This document shows, in pieces, positions 1-6,157 of a DNA stretch of 9,305 nt. Both the position numbers and the translations under genes were made by a program. The stretch covers positions 1-9,305 of the forward strand of contig BBFD01000160.1 of assembly GCA_001313065.1 (NCBI GenBank), in the 5' to 3' direction. The number at the start of each line of letters is the position of its first letter. Positions within the stretch are counted from its first letter, which is position 1. The stretch comes from Silvimonas sp. JCM 19000. GTDB lineage: Bacteria; Pseudomonadota; Gammaproteobacteria; Burkholderiales; Chitinibacteraceae. The notes under the pieces were generated by a model. It was not told the origin of the DNA. It worked only from the letters and a program-made list of their open reading frames with translations, and searched no databases.

Positions 1-140
1 GCCGCGCCCGCCAGCACCACCAGTGGCAAGGCCTGGCGCAGCCCGTAGCGCGCGCTTTGCCCCAAGACCAGAACATTGGTCGGACCCGGCGTAATTGACG
101 CCACCAGGCTGAACAACAAAAAAGGCCAGATTTGATTCAT
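1..140 (-). CDS. LysE-family amino-acid/metabolite exporter, N-terminal part
   Basis: The ATG at 138-140 opens a frame running off the left edge, so only about 46 codons are visible. They begin MNQIWPFLLFSLVASITPGP, a hydrophobic first membrane segment followed by the TPGP-T-N signature that opens LysE/RhtB-type exporters. These are inner-membrane proteins of about 200 residues that export amino acids or related small molecules by proton-coupled antiport. The substrate cannot be read from this fragment. The gene lies 52 bp downstream of, and in the same direction as, an AraC-family regulator, a common arrangement in which the regulator controls the exporter. A GAGG ribosome binding site lies 9 nt before the start and overlaps the 3' arm of a hairpin. 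The family call is firm; the specificity is unknown. Confidence 0.85.
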   Translation of the reverse strand, partial: MNQIWPFLLFSLVASITPGPTNVLVLGQSARYGLRQALPLVVLAGA

Positions 141-150
141 CACACAGCAC

Positions 151-173
151 CTCAACACAGAACGAGTGTTGAG
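151..173 (-). promoter_or_regulatory. Hairpin overlapping the LysE ribosome binding site
   Basis: CTCAACAC (151-158) and GTGTTGAG (166-173) are perfect 8-bp inverted repeats around a 7-nt loop. In the minus-strand transcript the 3' arm ends in UUGAG, and the next base completes GAGG, the only Shine-Dalgarno-like element before the LysE ATG. Folding would partly hide that site. There is no U-tract, so it is not an intrinsic terminator. It could also be a protein operator; the function is inferred. Confidence 0.4.
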
Positions 174-192
174 CATGCCGGGCGCGCTGCTT

Positions 193-1029
193 TCAGTCTG
201 GAAGGTTCGTGCAGCGCTTGCGGTAATGGGCTGGCGTCATGGCATAAGCGCGCATAAACCAGCGCCCGAGATGGCTTTGATCGGCAAAACCCAGCGCACT
301 GGCCACCTGGACAGGCGTATGCCCTTGCGCCAGTAAATGTCGTGCCCGCGCCAGCCGCAATTGCACCAGATAAGCATGCGGTGCCAGCCCGTACGCGGCC
401 TTGAAGGCGCGCGACAGGCGAAAGCGATCCACCCCCGCCACATGCGCCAGCGTATCCAGATCAATATCGTCAGCCAGATGCGCGTGCAGATAATCGCGGG
501 TGCGGCGGGCCACGACGGGCAAGCGCGGGTCTTGCTGTAGCGGAATCCGCCACTGCAGATGCGGCGTCAGCCGGGCCAGAAAGCGATCCAGCACGCCTTG
601 GCGCACGATGCGCAATTCTGGCTGCTGCAGACTATCCCACGCGCCAGCGATGGCGTGCGCCAGGGACAGATCAGTCGCCAGCGTATGGGTAAAACCAGCT
701 TGCGCAGTGGAGGCCGCGTCCGGAAACAGCACGCGTAATTCGCGCTCGAACCAGTGCGGATCGATATACAAAGTGCGATAAGTAAAACCCGCTGCGGCCG
801 GCGCCTCGCCATCGTGGATTTCGCCCGGTTCCAGCATGAACACGCCACCGGGCGTACTGGTATGGCGCTGACCGCGGCAATCAAATTGCTGCACACCGGT
901 TTCGGTAAAGCCGACCAGATAGCTGTCGTGCCAGTGCGGATCGTAAGCATGGCCTTCAAAATGCGCGTGCAGCGTCTCGATGCCGGTGTCGGCATCCTTG
1001 AACAGATTGATCCAGTTGTTCTCGCTCAT
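193..1029 (-). CDS. AraC-family transcriptional regulator (cupin + AraC HTH)
   Basis: This is an intact 278-residue protein with the usual two-part AraC layout. Residues about 15-90 form a cupin-like ligand-binding domain, with HWHDSYLVGFTETG and FMLEPGEIHDGEA typical of AraC-type sensors. Residues about 175-272 carry two helix-turn-helix motifs, one around DLDTLAHVAGVDRFRLSRAF and the second around VASALGFADQSHLGRWF, ending with the family P-x-H-Y-R motif. It is a cytoplasmic DNA-binding regulator responding to a small molecule. The start at 1027-1029 is supported by AAGGA about 10 nt upstream. The exporter gene follows 52 bp downstream on the same strand and is the likely target. The last seven codons plus the stop-proximal bases recur upstream of the start (see the repeats). 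The ligand is unknown. Confidence 0.92.
   Translation of the reverse strand: MSENNWINLFKDADTGIETLHAHFEGHAYDPHWHDSYLVGFTETGVQQFDCRGQRHTSTPGGVFMLEPGEIHDGEAPAAAGFTYRTLYIDPHWFERELRVLFPDAASTAQAGFTHTLATDLSLAHAIAGAWDSLQQPELRIVRQGVLDRFLARLTPHLQWRIPLQQDPRLPVVARRTRDYLHAHLADDIDLDTLAHVAGVDRFRLSRAFKAAYGLAPHAYLVQLRLARARHLLAQGHTPVQVASALGFADQSHLGRWFMRAYAMTPAHYRKRCTNLPD
196..217. repeat. 22-bp repeat, copy 1 (AraC 3' end)
   Basis: This stretch encodes the last seven residues of the AraC-family regulator (RCTNLPD on the minus strand). It matches 1081-1102 in the same orientation at 20 of 22 bases. The two mismatches are both third-codon-position changes that keep the peptide identical. Confidence 0.6.
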
Positions 1030-1080
1030 TGCGCCGATTCCTTCGCCAGAATGGCGACTGTAGCCACATGACTCGAACCG

Positions 1081-1102
1081 GTCTGGAAGATTTGTGCAGC
1101 GC
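1081..1102. repeat. 22-bp repeat, copy 2 (upstream of AraC start)
   Basis: This is a near copy of 196-217, placed 885 bp away. Read on the minus strand it would encode the same RCTNLPD, and it continues through 17 open codons in frame with the AraC ATG. Homology does not clearly extend on either side. It may be a remnant of an earlier duplication or recombination of the regulator. Confidence 0.6.
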
Positions 1103-1118
1103 GCACGCCAGCGATGGC

Positions 1119-1404
1119 CTAATTGACCAACCAGTCAGCCACACCACCATGATGGCTGCAGGTGCCGCGCCGGTTCTGGCTGAAGCTGTAGGTATTGTCG
1201 CCACAGTGGGCGGTGGCGCCGGCCGGGGCGGAGCCGCCTATGGTATGCGCCGGTTTGTGCACCACATGGCCCGCCTTGTTGATATACGTGCCCTGCTCGA
1301 TCACCGTGTCGGCGGCAGGGCCAGAGGCTTTTTTCCACGCTGATACGCGCCCAGCCCGGCAGCATACTCAGCGCCATCAGCAATGCCACGATGCAGTGTT
1401 TCAT
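1119..1404 (-). CDS. Small secreted DUF3761 protein, interrupted by a frameshift
   Basis: The ATG at 1402-1404 has an AAGGAG ribosome binding site 10 nt upstream and encodes a signal-peptide-like start, MKHCIVALLMALSMLPGWA. The conserved domain lies in a second frame (GTYINKAGHVVHKPA, then GATAHCGDNTYSFSQNRRG and TCSHHGGVADWL), which is characteristic of DUF3761 with its paired cysteines and His-His-Gly-Gly core. The frame changes at an A6 run (1329-1334). Removing one A joins both parts into a 94-residue protein reading ISVEKASGPAADTVIEQGTY across the junction. DUF3761 has no established function; the product would be exported to the periplasm or outside. It lies 89 bp upstream of the AraC gene on the same strand. 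The break may be a consensus error or a real mutation. Confidence 0.75.
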
Positions 1405-1543
1405 CTAACCTAAACTCCTTATACGCAACGGCGGTCGTATCAAAACGTAGGGCGGATACAACTTCGCACTTGCGGACATTGTCGCAAAATTCCACATTCG
1501 GCGTAGCGCCTACGGGCAGGCGCAAGCTGCAGGACAGTACAGA

Positions 1544-1934
1544 GTGAGCACGCAAGCCAATTACTATATCAAACGTACCGCCGATGAAATCCGCACCGGC
1601 TGGGCCGTGTTCAATCGCAAAGATCTGCGTGTGTCGCTGGTATTTGTTGAAAAAAGATCACGCCGAGCTGGAGCGCGAGACCATGGAGCGCGGCGTTCTG
1701 GAAATGAAATTCCGTTCGTGGTTCCGACTGGGCCGCGTGCGCTTTAATGAAAGCAATCTCTATCGCGGCAAGGTGGTGGCGCAGGGGCGGCGTCACGTGA
1801 TGATTTATGCAGGCAAAGGCCAGCTGCATTTGCTGGAGCTGTATTTGCTGCTGATTGCCGAGATCAAACCGGTGCAAGGCAAGCCCTTGATGTGTGAGTT
1901 ACACAAAGGCCGCTTGCAGCGCTTGCCCGGCTGA
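1544..1934 (+). CDS. Conserved-looking hypothetical protein, interrupted by a frameshift
   Basis: A GTG start at 1544, with AGGA nine bases upstream, opens MSTQANYYIKRTADEIRTGW. At an A6 run (1650-1655) the frame is lost. Deleting one A gives a continuous 129-residue protein with the junction VSLVFVEKDHAELERETMER. The N-terminal half is charged and mixed; the C-terminal half contains a hydrophobic helix-like stretch, QLHLLELYLLLIAEIKPVQ. I see no signal peptide, cysteine motif or known catalytic motif, and I do not recognise the family. It is divergently oriented from the DUF3761 gene across a 139-bp spacer. A large terminator-like stem follows its stop but is oriented for the opposite strand. 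The continuity of coding sense on both sides of the junction supports a genuine gene. Confidence 0.6.
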
Positions 1935-1935
1935 C

Positions 1936-1970
1936 AAAAAAAAGACCCGTGGCCTGGGGCGGGCCACGGG
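1936..1970 (-). terminator. Intrinsic terminator for the acyltransferase transcription unit
   Basis: CCCGTGGCC (1946-1954) pairs perfectly with GGCCACGGG (1962-1970) around a 7-nt loop. An A8 run at 1936-1943 becomes a U8 tail on the minus strand, making a classic Rho-independent terminator for leftward transcription. On the plus strand the stem is not followed by a T-run, so it would serve the hypothetical gene ending at 1934 poorly. Confidence 0.8.
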
Positions 1971-2011
1971 TTATGCGGTAAAACCAAGCCCTGCACGGCT
2001 TGCAGAGACCA

Positions 2012-2119
2012 CTATAGCGGCGCGCGGCGCCAGACATGGCAGGCGCAGCCGCCAGCGGTGAAGTGCTTCACAAGCGCAACGGCGCAGCCGGAACAAATCC
2101 GCGCACGCATCATCGGCAT
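2012..2119 (-). CDS. Possible Cys-rich micro-ORF (35 aa) after the acyltransferase
   Basis: An ATG at 2117-2119 starts four bases after the acyltransferase stop codon, a spacing suited to translational coupling. It opens MPMMRARICSGCAVALVKHF and continues TAGGCACHVWRRAPL, giving a CxxC pair and a CxC pair in 35 residues, a layout that could bind a metal such as zinc. The stop is followed about 42 bp later by the terminator at 1936-1970, so the micro-ORF fits inside the transcription unit. No good ribosome binding site is visible. I do not firmly recognise the family; it loosely recalls short Cys-rich proteins with a C-terminal CWC-like motif. It could equally be a chance ORF in GC-rich DNA, or a frame-damaged version of a slightly different protein. 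Confidence 0.3.
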   Translation of the reverse strand: MPMMRARICSGCAVALVKHFTAGGCACHVWRRAPL

Positions 2120-2123
2120 CGGC

Positions 2124-3260
2124 TCAGCCCGCTGCGGCGCGAGCCAGGCCGAATTGTGCGGGCACCCGCTTCTGCCGCAAGGCCATAAACGGCTGTTCCA
2201 CATAGCGGTGCAATAGCCAGCCCACCAGCAAACACGCCGCCAGCACCAGCGGCAAACGCAGCCATTCACTGGCGTGCAGCGACTGCAGTCGCTGGCTGAC
2301 CACGTGCGCCACCGGTTTATGCACCAGGTAGAACGAGTACGACCACAGCGCGAGTCGATTCGCGCCGGGGATACGTGTACGTGCCAGCAGACTACGGGGG
2401 CTGAGCGCGGCAATCACCAGCAAGGCAAACGCTGAGGCGATCCCGGTATAGCCGAGCGCGGTCATCCAGAAGCCATAACCGTAACCATCGACATACATAT
2501 AAGCATGCACCAGCCACAACATGCCCACGGTTGCGACCAGGCCTGCCAGCAGATTGCGCGTGCCGTGCGCGGTAATGCGTTGCCATAGCTCGGGCTGCAG
2601 ATGGCGCAGCATGGCTACGCCCACGCCGGGCAGGAATTCGTCGGCCCGACACAGCGTAGAAAAGTAGATGTATTTGTAATAAGTCAGGCCAGCCGGGTCC
2701 GGCCCGATATCGGACCAATGCTGGATGCGGCTGGCTATGCCCGCCACCAGCAGCAGGCTCCACACCCACCACGCGGCACGGCGCGGCAAACGGGTGGCGG
2801 CGCCCAGACTAAGCAACAGCGGCAACAGCAAATAAAACTGCTCTTCGATGCACAGCGACCACGCATGCGAAAACGCCGTGCCCGGCTGCAGCCACCAGTT
2901 CTGGCTAAAAGTCACAAAGCGCCACAACGGCGGCAGCCCGTTGCCACCTAGTTGCCCCGGCAGCAAAAAAAACGCTGCCAGCGTGACCCAGTACACCGGC
3001 AAGGTGCGCAAAGCGCGGCGCGCGTAAAACGCTTTGAACGACAAGCGCTTGCCCGCCACCAGGCCAGCCAGCAACTGGTTGGCGATCAGATAACCGCTCA
3101 ACACAAAGAACAAATCGACGCCCACCCAGCCGATCTCACTCAGCACGCCAAAGGTGTTGTGATGACTGACGAACACGGCGTAGTGATACATAAACACCAG
3201 CGAGATCGCAGCGGCGCGCAGCGTATCGAGGCCGTAAAGGCGGGGTGCAGTAGCGGTCAT
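2124..3260 (-). CDS. OafA/YrhL-like membrane acyltransferase (acyltransferase 3 family)
   Basis: This is an intact protein of about 378 residues with roughly ten hydrophobic segments. It opens RLYGLDTLRAAAISLVFMYH, then GWVGVDLFFVLSGYLIA and FYARRALRTLPVYW, the hallmark order of the acyltransferase-3 family: the His after the first membrane segment, the FFVLSG motif and the RR-x2-R-x2-P motif. SLCIEEQFYLLLP is also conserved. Members transfer acetyl or other acyl groups to surface sugars, lipids or antibiotics; the acceptor here is unknown, and there is no extra SGNH domain. The open frame extends to a TTG at 3270-3272. The ATG at 3258-3260 is preferred because an AGG lies five bases before it, and the protein then starts MTATAPRLYGLD. 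It is divergent from the lipocalin-like gene and ends at the terminator 1936-1970. Confidence 0.92.
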   Translation of the reverse strand: MTATAPRLYGLDTLRAAAISLVFMYHYAVFVSHHNTFGVLSEIGWVGVDLFFVLSGYLIANQLLAGLVAGKRLSFKAFYARRALRTLPVYWVTLAAFFLLPGQLGGNGLPPLWRFVTFSQNWWLQPGTAFSHAWSLCIEEQFYLLLPLLLSLGAATRLPRRAAWWVWSLLLVAGIASRIQHWSDIGPDPAGLTYYKYIYFSTLCRADEFLPGVGVAMLRHLQPELWQRITAHGTRNLLAGLVATVGMLWLVHAYMYVDGYGYGFWMTALGYTGIASAFALLVIAALSPRSLLARTRIPGANRLALWSYSFYLVHKPVAHVVSQRLQSLHASEWLRLPLVLAACLLVGWLLHRYVEQPFMALRQKRVPAQFGLARAAAG

Positions 3261-3383
3261 CATTACCTGCAAGCAATCAATAACAAGCCGCGCCGGTTAC
3301 ATCGCAAGACGGGCAAACTGAGGCGCGATCTTACACATCATTTACTCGTAGAGTGAGCACTCTTGTCTTGAGGAGTTCACTGC

Positions 3384-3749
3384 ATGGCTTTGCAAACTGC
3401 TTCTGATCTGAATGGCGCCTGGCGTCTGCTGGCTGGCGAATTTGTCGAAGAAAACGGCCAGGTCACCCATTACGATCAGGCTGGCGTGGCTTCGATCAAG
3501 CTGTTGGTCGACGGTTATTTCAGTTTTACCTCCAGCAGCACGGCCGGCTTTTACGGCTGCGCCACCGGGCGCTATGAAGTGGGCGCGGACGGCGCATATA
3601 TCGAATCACCGTTGCTGGCGTATAACCCGTCCATGCTGCAGCGCCAGTTTGCGTTTCGCGCACGGCTGGAAGGCGACCTCTGGATTAATGAGCGCTGGGA
3701 GGATGGCAAGCGCGTGGAGCTGGAAACCTGGCAACGAATTCGTGACTGA
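3384..3749 (+). CDS. Small lipocalin-like (calycin-type) protein
   Basis: This intact 121-residue protein starts at an ATG with AGGAG eight bases upstream. The N-terminus LNGAWRLLAGEFVEENG followed by YDQAGVASIKLLVDGYFSF matches the G-x-W opening and the alternating beta-strand pattern of small bacterial lipocalin-like domains, which form a beta barrel for small ligands. The C-terminal part (RLEGDLWINERWEDGKRVEL) continues the strand pattern, with the usual tryptophans. There is no signal peptide or lipobox, so it is probably cytoplasmic. It is transcribed alone, divergently from the acyltransferase, and converges on the prolyl oligopeptidase gene with a terminator between. The ligand is not known; the fold assignment is by motif resemblance only. 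Confidence 0.7.
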   Translation: MALQTASDLNGAWRLLAGEFVEENGQVTHYDQAGVASIKLLVDGYFSFTSSSTAGFYGCATGRYEVGADGAYIESPLLAYNPSMLQRQFAFRARLEGDLWINERWEDGKRVELETWQRIRD

Positions 3750-3863
3750 GACCGGCACAGTGGCGTGACGCTATGCGGGCCTGCTCTCTTGCAGTTGAAT
3801 TTTGACTTTAATTTACTTGCATAATTATTTGATTTTTTATAGATAAGATCAAATCGTGCTTTA

Positions 3864-3880
3864 TTTTGGTGACTGGTCAC
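3864..3880. repeat. 17-bp direct repeat, copy 1
   Basis: TTTTGGTGACTGGTCAC is identical to 3921-3937. Its core GTGAC-TG-GTCAC is a near-palindrome, as in a dimeric regulator site. It lies just left of the terminator stem. Confidence 0.7.
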
Positions 3881-3888
3881 AAATAAAA

Positions 3889-3918
3889 AAAACGCGTCGT
3901 ATCGCTACGACGCGTTTT
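3889..3918. terminator. Bidirectional intrinsic terminator
   Basis: The arms 3889-3901 and 3906-3918 form a perfect 13-bp stem (AAAACGCGTCGTA and its complement) with a TCGC tetraloop. An A8 run at 3885-3892 gives a U8 tail on the minus strand, and TTTTGTTTTT from 3915 gives a U-rich tail on the plus strand. It separates the convergent lipocalin-like gene (ending 3749) and the prolyl oligopeptidase gene (ending about 3942). Confidence 0.9.
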
Positions 3919-3920
3919 GT

Positions 3921-3937
3921 TTTTGGTGACTGGTCAC
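3921..3937. repeat. 17-bp direct repeat, copy 2
   Basis: This is an exact second copy of 3864-3880, with its start 57 bp to the right. The two copies bracket the terminator hairpin. Copy 2 ends four bases before the restored stop of the prolyl oligopeptidase gene. Confidence 0.7.
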
Positions 3938-3941
3938 GCAA

Positions 3942-6068
3942 TCAAATATCCATACCCAGTTCGTGCATTAAAAAAATGCATATTGATCTGTCTGCTCATC
4001 GATCATTTCAGACAAGGACGTACCAATCCCATGCCCGCTGGTGGCGCTGGTCCGCAGCAAAATCGGGTTGCCCGCGGGGTCCGCAGCCTGCAAGCGCGCA
4101 ATCATTTTGCGCGAATGCGCGGGATTAACCCGGCCATCGTGGTCGCCCGTCAGCATCAGGATCGCGGGATAAGCCGTGGCGTCTTTGACGTGATGCAGCG
4201 GCGAATAGGCATACAAGGCGGCAAACTGGGCCGGGTCTTGCACACTACCAAACTCGGTCACATTAAACGCGCCATTCGGGTCGAGCTCCACCCGCAACAT
4301 ATCGTAAATGCCCACCTGGCTGACCACGGCGCGGAACAACTCCGGCCGTTGCGTCAGCGTTGCCCCCATCAACAGGCCGCCGTTGCTGCCACCCATAATC
4401 GCCAGTTGCTGCGGGCTGGTGTAACCGGCTTTGAGCAGATATTCAGCCGAGGCAATAAAATCATCGAACACGGTTTGCTTGTGGGTGAGATTGCCCGCCA
4501 GATGCCAGGCTTCGCCGTACTCGCCACCGCCACGCAGATTGGCCACCACATAAACTCCGCCGCGCTCCAGCCACACGCGCGTGGCCGCGCTGAAATACGG
4601 TGTCATGCTCACGCCGTAACCGCCGTAGCCATACAGCAGGGTCGGGTTATGCCCGTTGAGTTGCGTGCCTTTACGCTTGAGGATATTCAGCGGAATCCGC
4701 GTACCGTCTTTGGCCGTGGCAAATTCGCGCACGATTTCGCTATCGCTGTAATCAGCGGCCGAAGTAATGGCCAAGGCGGTTTTACGCAGCGCGCCATGGT
4801 CTAGCGCATACCAGGCGGTTGGCGTCAGATAGCTGGTGATGCGCGCCAGCACATGGCCTTGCGCGTCCACGGCCAGATCGTCCACGCCACTGACGGCAGG
4901 CGTGGGCAACAGGCGTTGCGCTCTGGTTTTTTAAATCAACTTCACGTAATTGCGACGGGCCACCTACCAGCTCCGCCACATACAGACGCCCTTTGCCGAT
5001 CACGAAATGATCGATGGTGCCCTCGCCTTGCGCCAGCACGGTTTGCGCGCGCTTGAGCTCAGGCTCGTGCAAATCCAGCCGCAACACTTTGCCGCGCGGC
5101 GCATCTGCACGCGACAACAGATACAGATAGCCATCTTCGCCAAAAGCAGCGTCTTTAACCCCCGCCGCATCGGCCGCCAGTTTGTGCCAGCCGCCACCGG
5201 CGGTGTTCTTGAAATACAGCGACGCCTCGCCGCCGTCGCCATTGGCCACCATTGCCGCCAGATAGCGGCCATCGCGTGAGGCGCTTAAACGGGTTTCAGC
5301 GATACGCGGAAAATCCTTACCCAGCTCATAGCGATCCTTGCTGGACGCCGTACCCAGGGCGTGGAAATACACTTGCTGATAAAAGTGACTGTCCGCCTCG
5401 GCGCGTTCGCCCGGCGCCGGGTAGCGCGTGTAATACAGGCCGCTGCCATTGGCATTCCACGCCACGGTGCCGCCGCCGGTGGGATACGCCGCGCGCGGCA
5501 CCCGGTCGCCACTGTCTTTGCCGCTGGCCACATCCAATACATGCAAGGTGCCGTCTTCACTTCCCTTTTCGGACAGCGACAGCGCGACCTTGCTGCCGTC
5601 GTTGGAAGGCAGATAGAAATCGATGGTGACCGTGCCGTCGGCACTCAGCGTGTTCGGATCGAGCACCACTTTCTCGCTCGCCAGATCATCCGGGCTGGTC
5701 AGCGTAACCAGCAAAGGCTGTTGCCGGGGCGGCTGGCGTTTGAGCGCAAACCAGACCCCGCCGCGCTCGATCAAATCGTAATAAGCATTGGAACTGGAGC
5801 TGACCAGGGTCTTGATCTGCTGGTGCAACGCGGCGCGCCCCGGAATGGCATCCAGCCACTGCCGACTGAGTGCGTTCTCGCCAGCCACCCACTGCCGCGT
5901 CGCCGCACTGTCCCCGTCCTCCAGCCACTGGTAAGCATCACTGACCGCCACGCCGTGATAGGTATTGAGCACGGGCTGGCGCGCGGCGGACGGATAGTCC
6001 AGCGCCCAGGCGGATTGCGTCGCAGCGGTGATCAACAGCGCCGCGAGCAGAGCAGGTTTCACAGACAT
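3942..6068 (-). CDS. Prolyl oligopeptidase (S9A), exported, interrupted by frameshifts
   Basis: The ATG at 6066-6068 encodes a signal peptide with likely cleavage after AWA at residue 22, so the enzyme should act in the periplasm. Prolyl oligopeptidases cut short peptides after proline. Residues about 25-420 show the N-terminal and beta-propeller part (VSDAYQWLEDGDSAATRQWV). The C-terminal part is the hydrolase domain with NLRGGGEYGEAWHLAG, the nucleophile Ser in IMGGSNGGLLMGATL (near residue 560), Asp in LTGDHDGRVNPAHS and His in SGHGIG. The frame is lost at a T6 run (4927-4932); removing one base joins EVDLK to TRAQRLLPTPAVSGVDDLAV. A second break at A7 (3970-3976) hides the tail LMHELGMDI, ending at 3942-3944. 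Correcting both gives about 707 residues, normal for the family. A GAGG lies five bases before the start. The peptidase call is secure; the breaks may be sequence errors. Confidence 0.88.
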
Positions 6069-6081
6069 AAAAGCCTCGAGA

Positions 6082-6115
6082 GGAAGGAAGCGGGTTTTAT
6101 ACCCGCAATCCTTCC
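6082..6115 (-). other. Two-block hairpin in the prolyl oligopeptidase leader
   Basis: GCGGGT (6090-6095) pairs with ACCCGC (6101-6106), and GGAAGG (6082-6087) pairs with CCTTCC (6110-6115) across a small internal loop, giving 12 bp in total. It lies between the ThDP enzyme stop and the peptidase start, ending about 13 bases before the ATG. There is no U-tract, so it is not a standard terminator. On the minus strand the loop region contains TATAAA, which could instead be a -10 box, but no good -35 is visible. Confidence 0.4.
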
Positions 6116-6157
6116 AGCCAGGCAGCGTGCCTGTGTATATGTTGCGTGCGTGCTGCG

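Noticed and set aside
1502..1514. CGTAG-CGC-CTACG inverted repeat in the divergent spacer
   Set aside because: Short arms and no promoter or partner site to support it.
1541..1551. AGAGTGAGCAC shared by 1541-1551 and 3350-3360
   Set aside because: An 11-mer match is expected several times by chance; one copy includes the GTG start of a gene.
1650..1655. Programmed frameshifting at the A6 runs as a deliberate mechanism
   Set aside because: The runs are short, the required shift is a skipped base rather than the classic -1 slip, no stimulatory structure was seen, and other breaks in the window involve missing C/G bases, so a common error source is simpler.
2058..2071. GTGAAGTGCTTCAC dyad downstream of the acyltransferase, resembling the GTGAC-TG-GTCAC core
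   Set aside because: Six-base arms are expected by chance about twice here, and the resemblance to the 17-bp repeats is only in the outer bases.
3351..3362. GAGTGAGCACTC near-palindrome upstream of the lipocalin-like gene
   Set aside because: Five-base arms occur many times by chance in a window this size, and nothing else marks it as an operator.
3405..3405. A new defence or mobile system in the window
   Set aside because: No nuclease, transposase, integrase, toxin-antitoxin or CRISPR features are present; all recognised genes are ordinary metabolic, transport or envelope families.
3917..4804. Long plus-strand ORF opposite the prolyl oligopeptidase gene
   Set aside because: It is antisense to clear catalytic-domain motifs, spans the terminator, and shows no protein-family features; it is a shadow of codon bias in GC-rich coding DNA.
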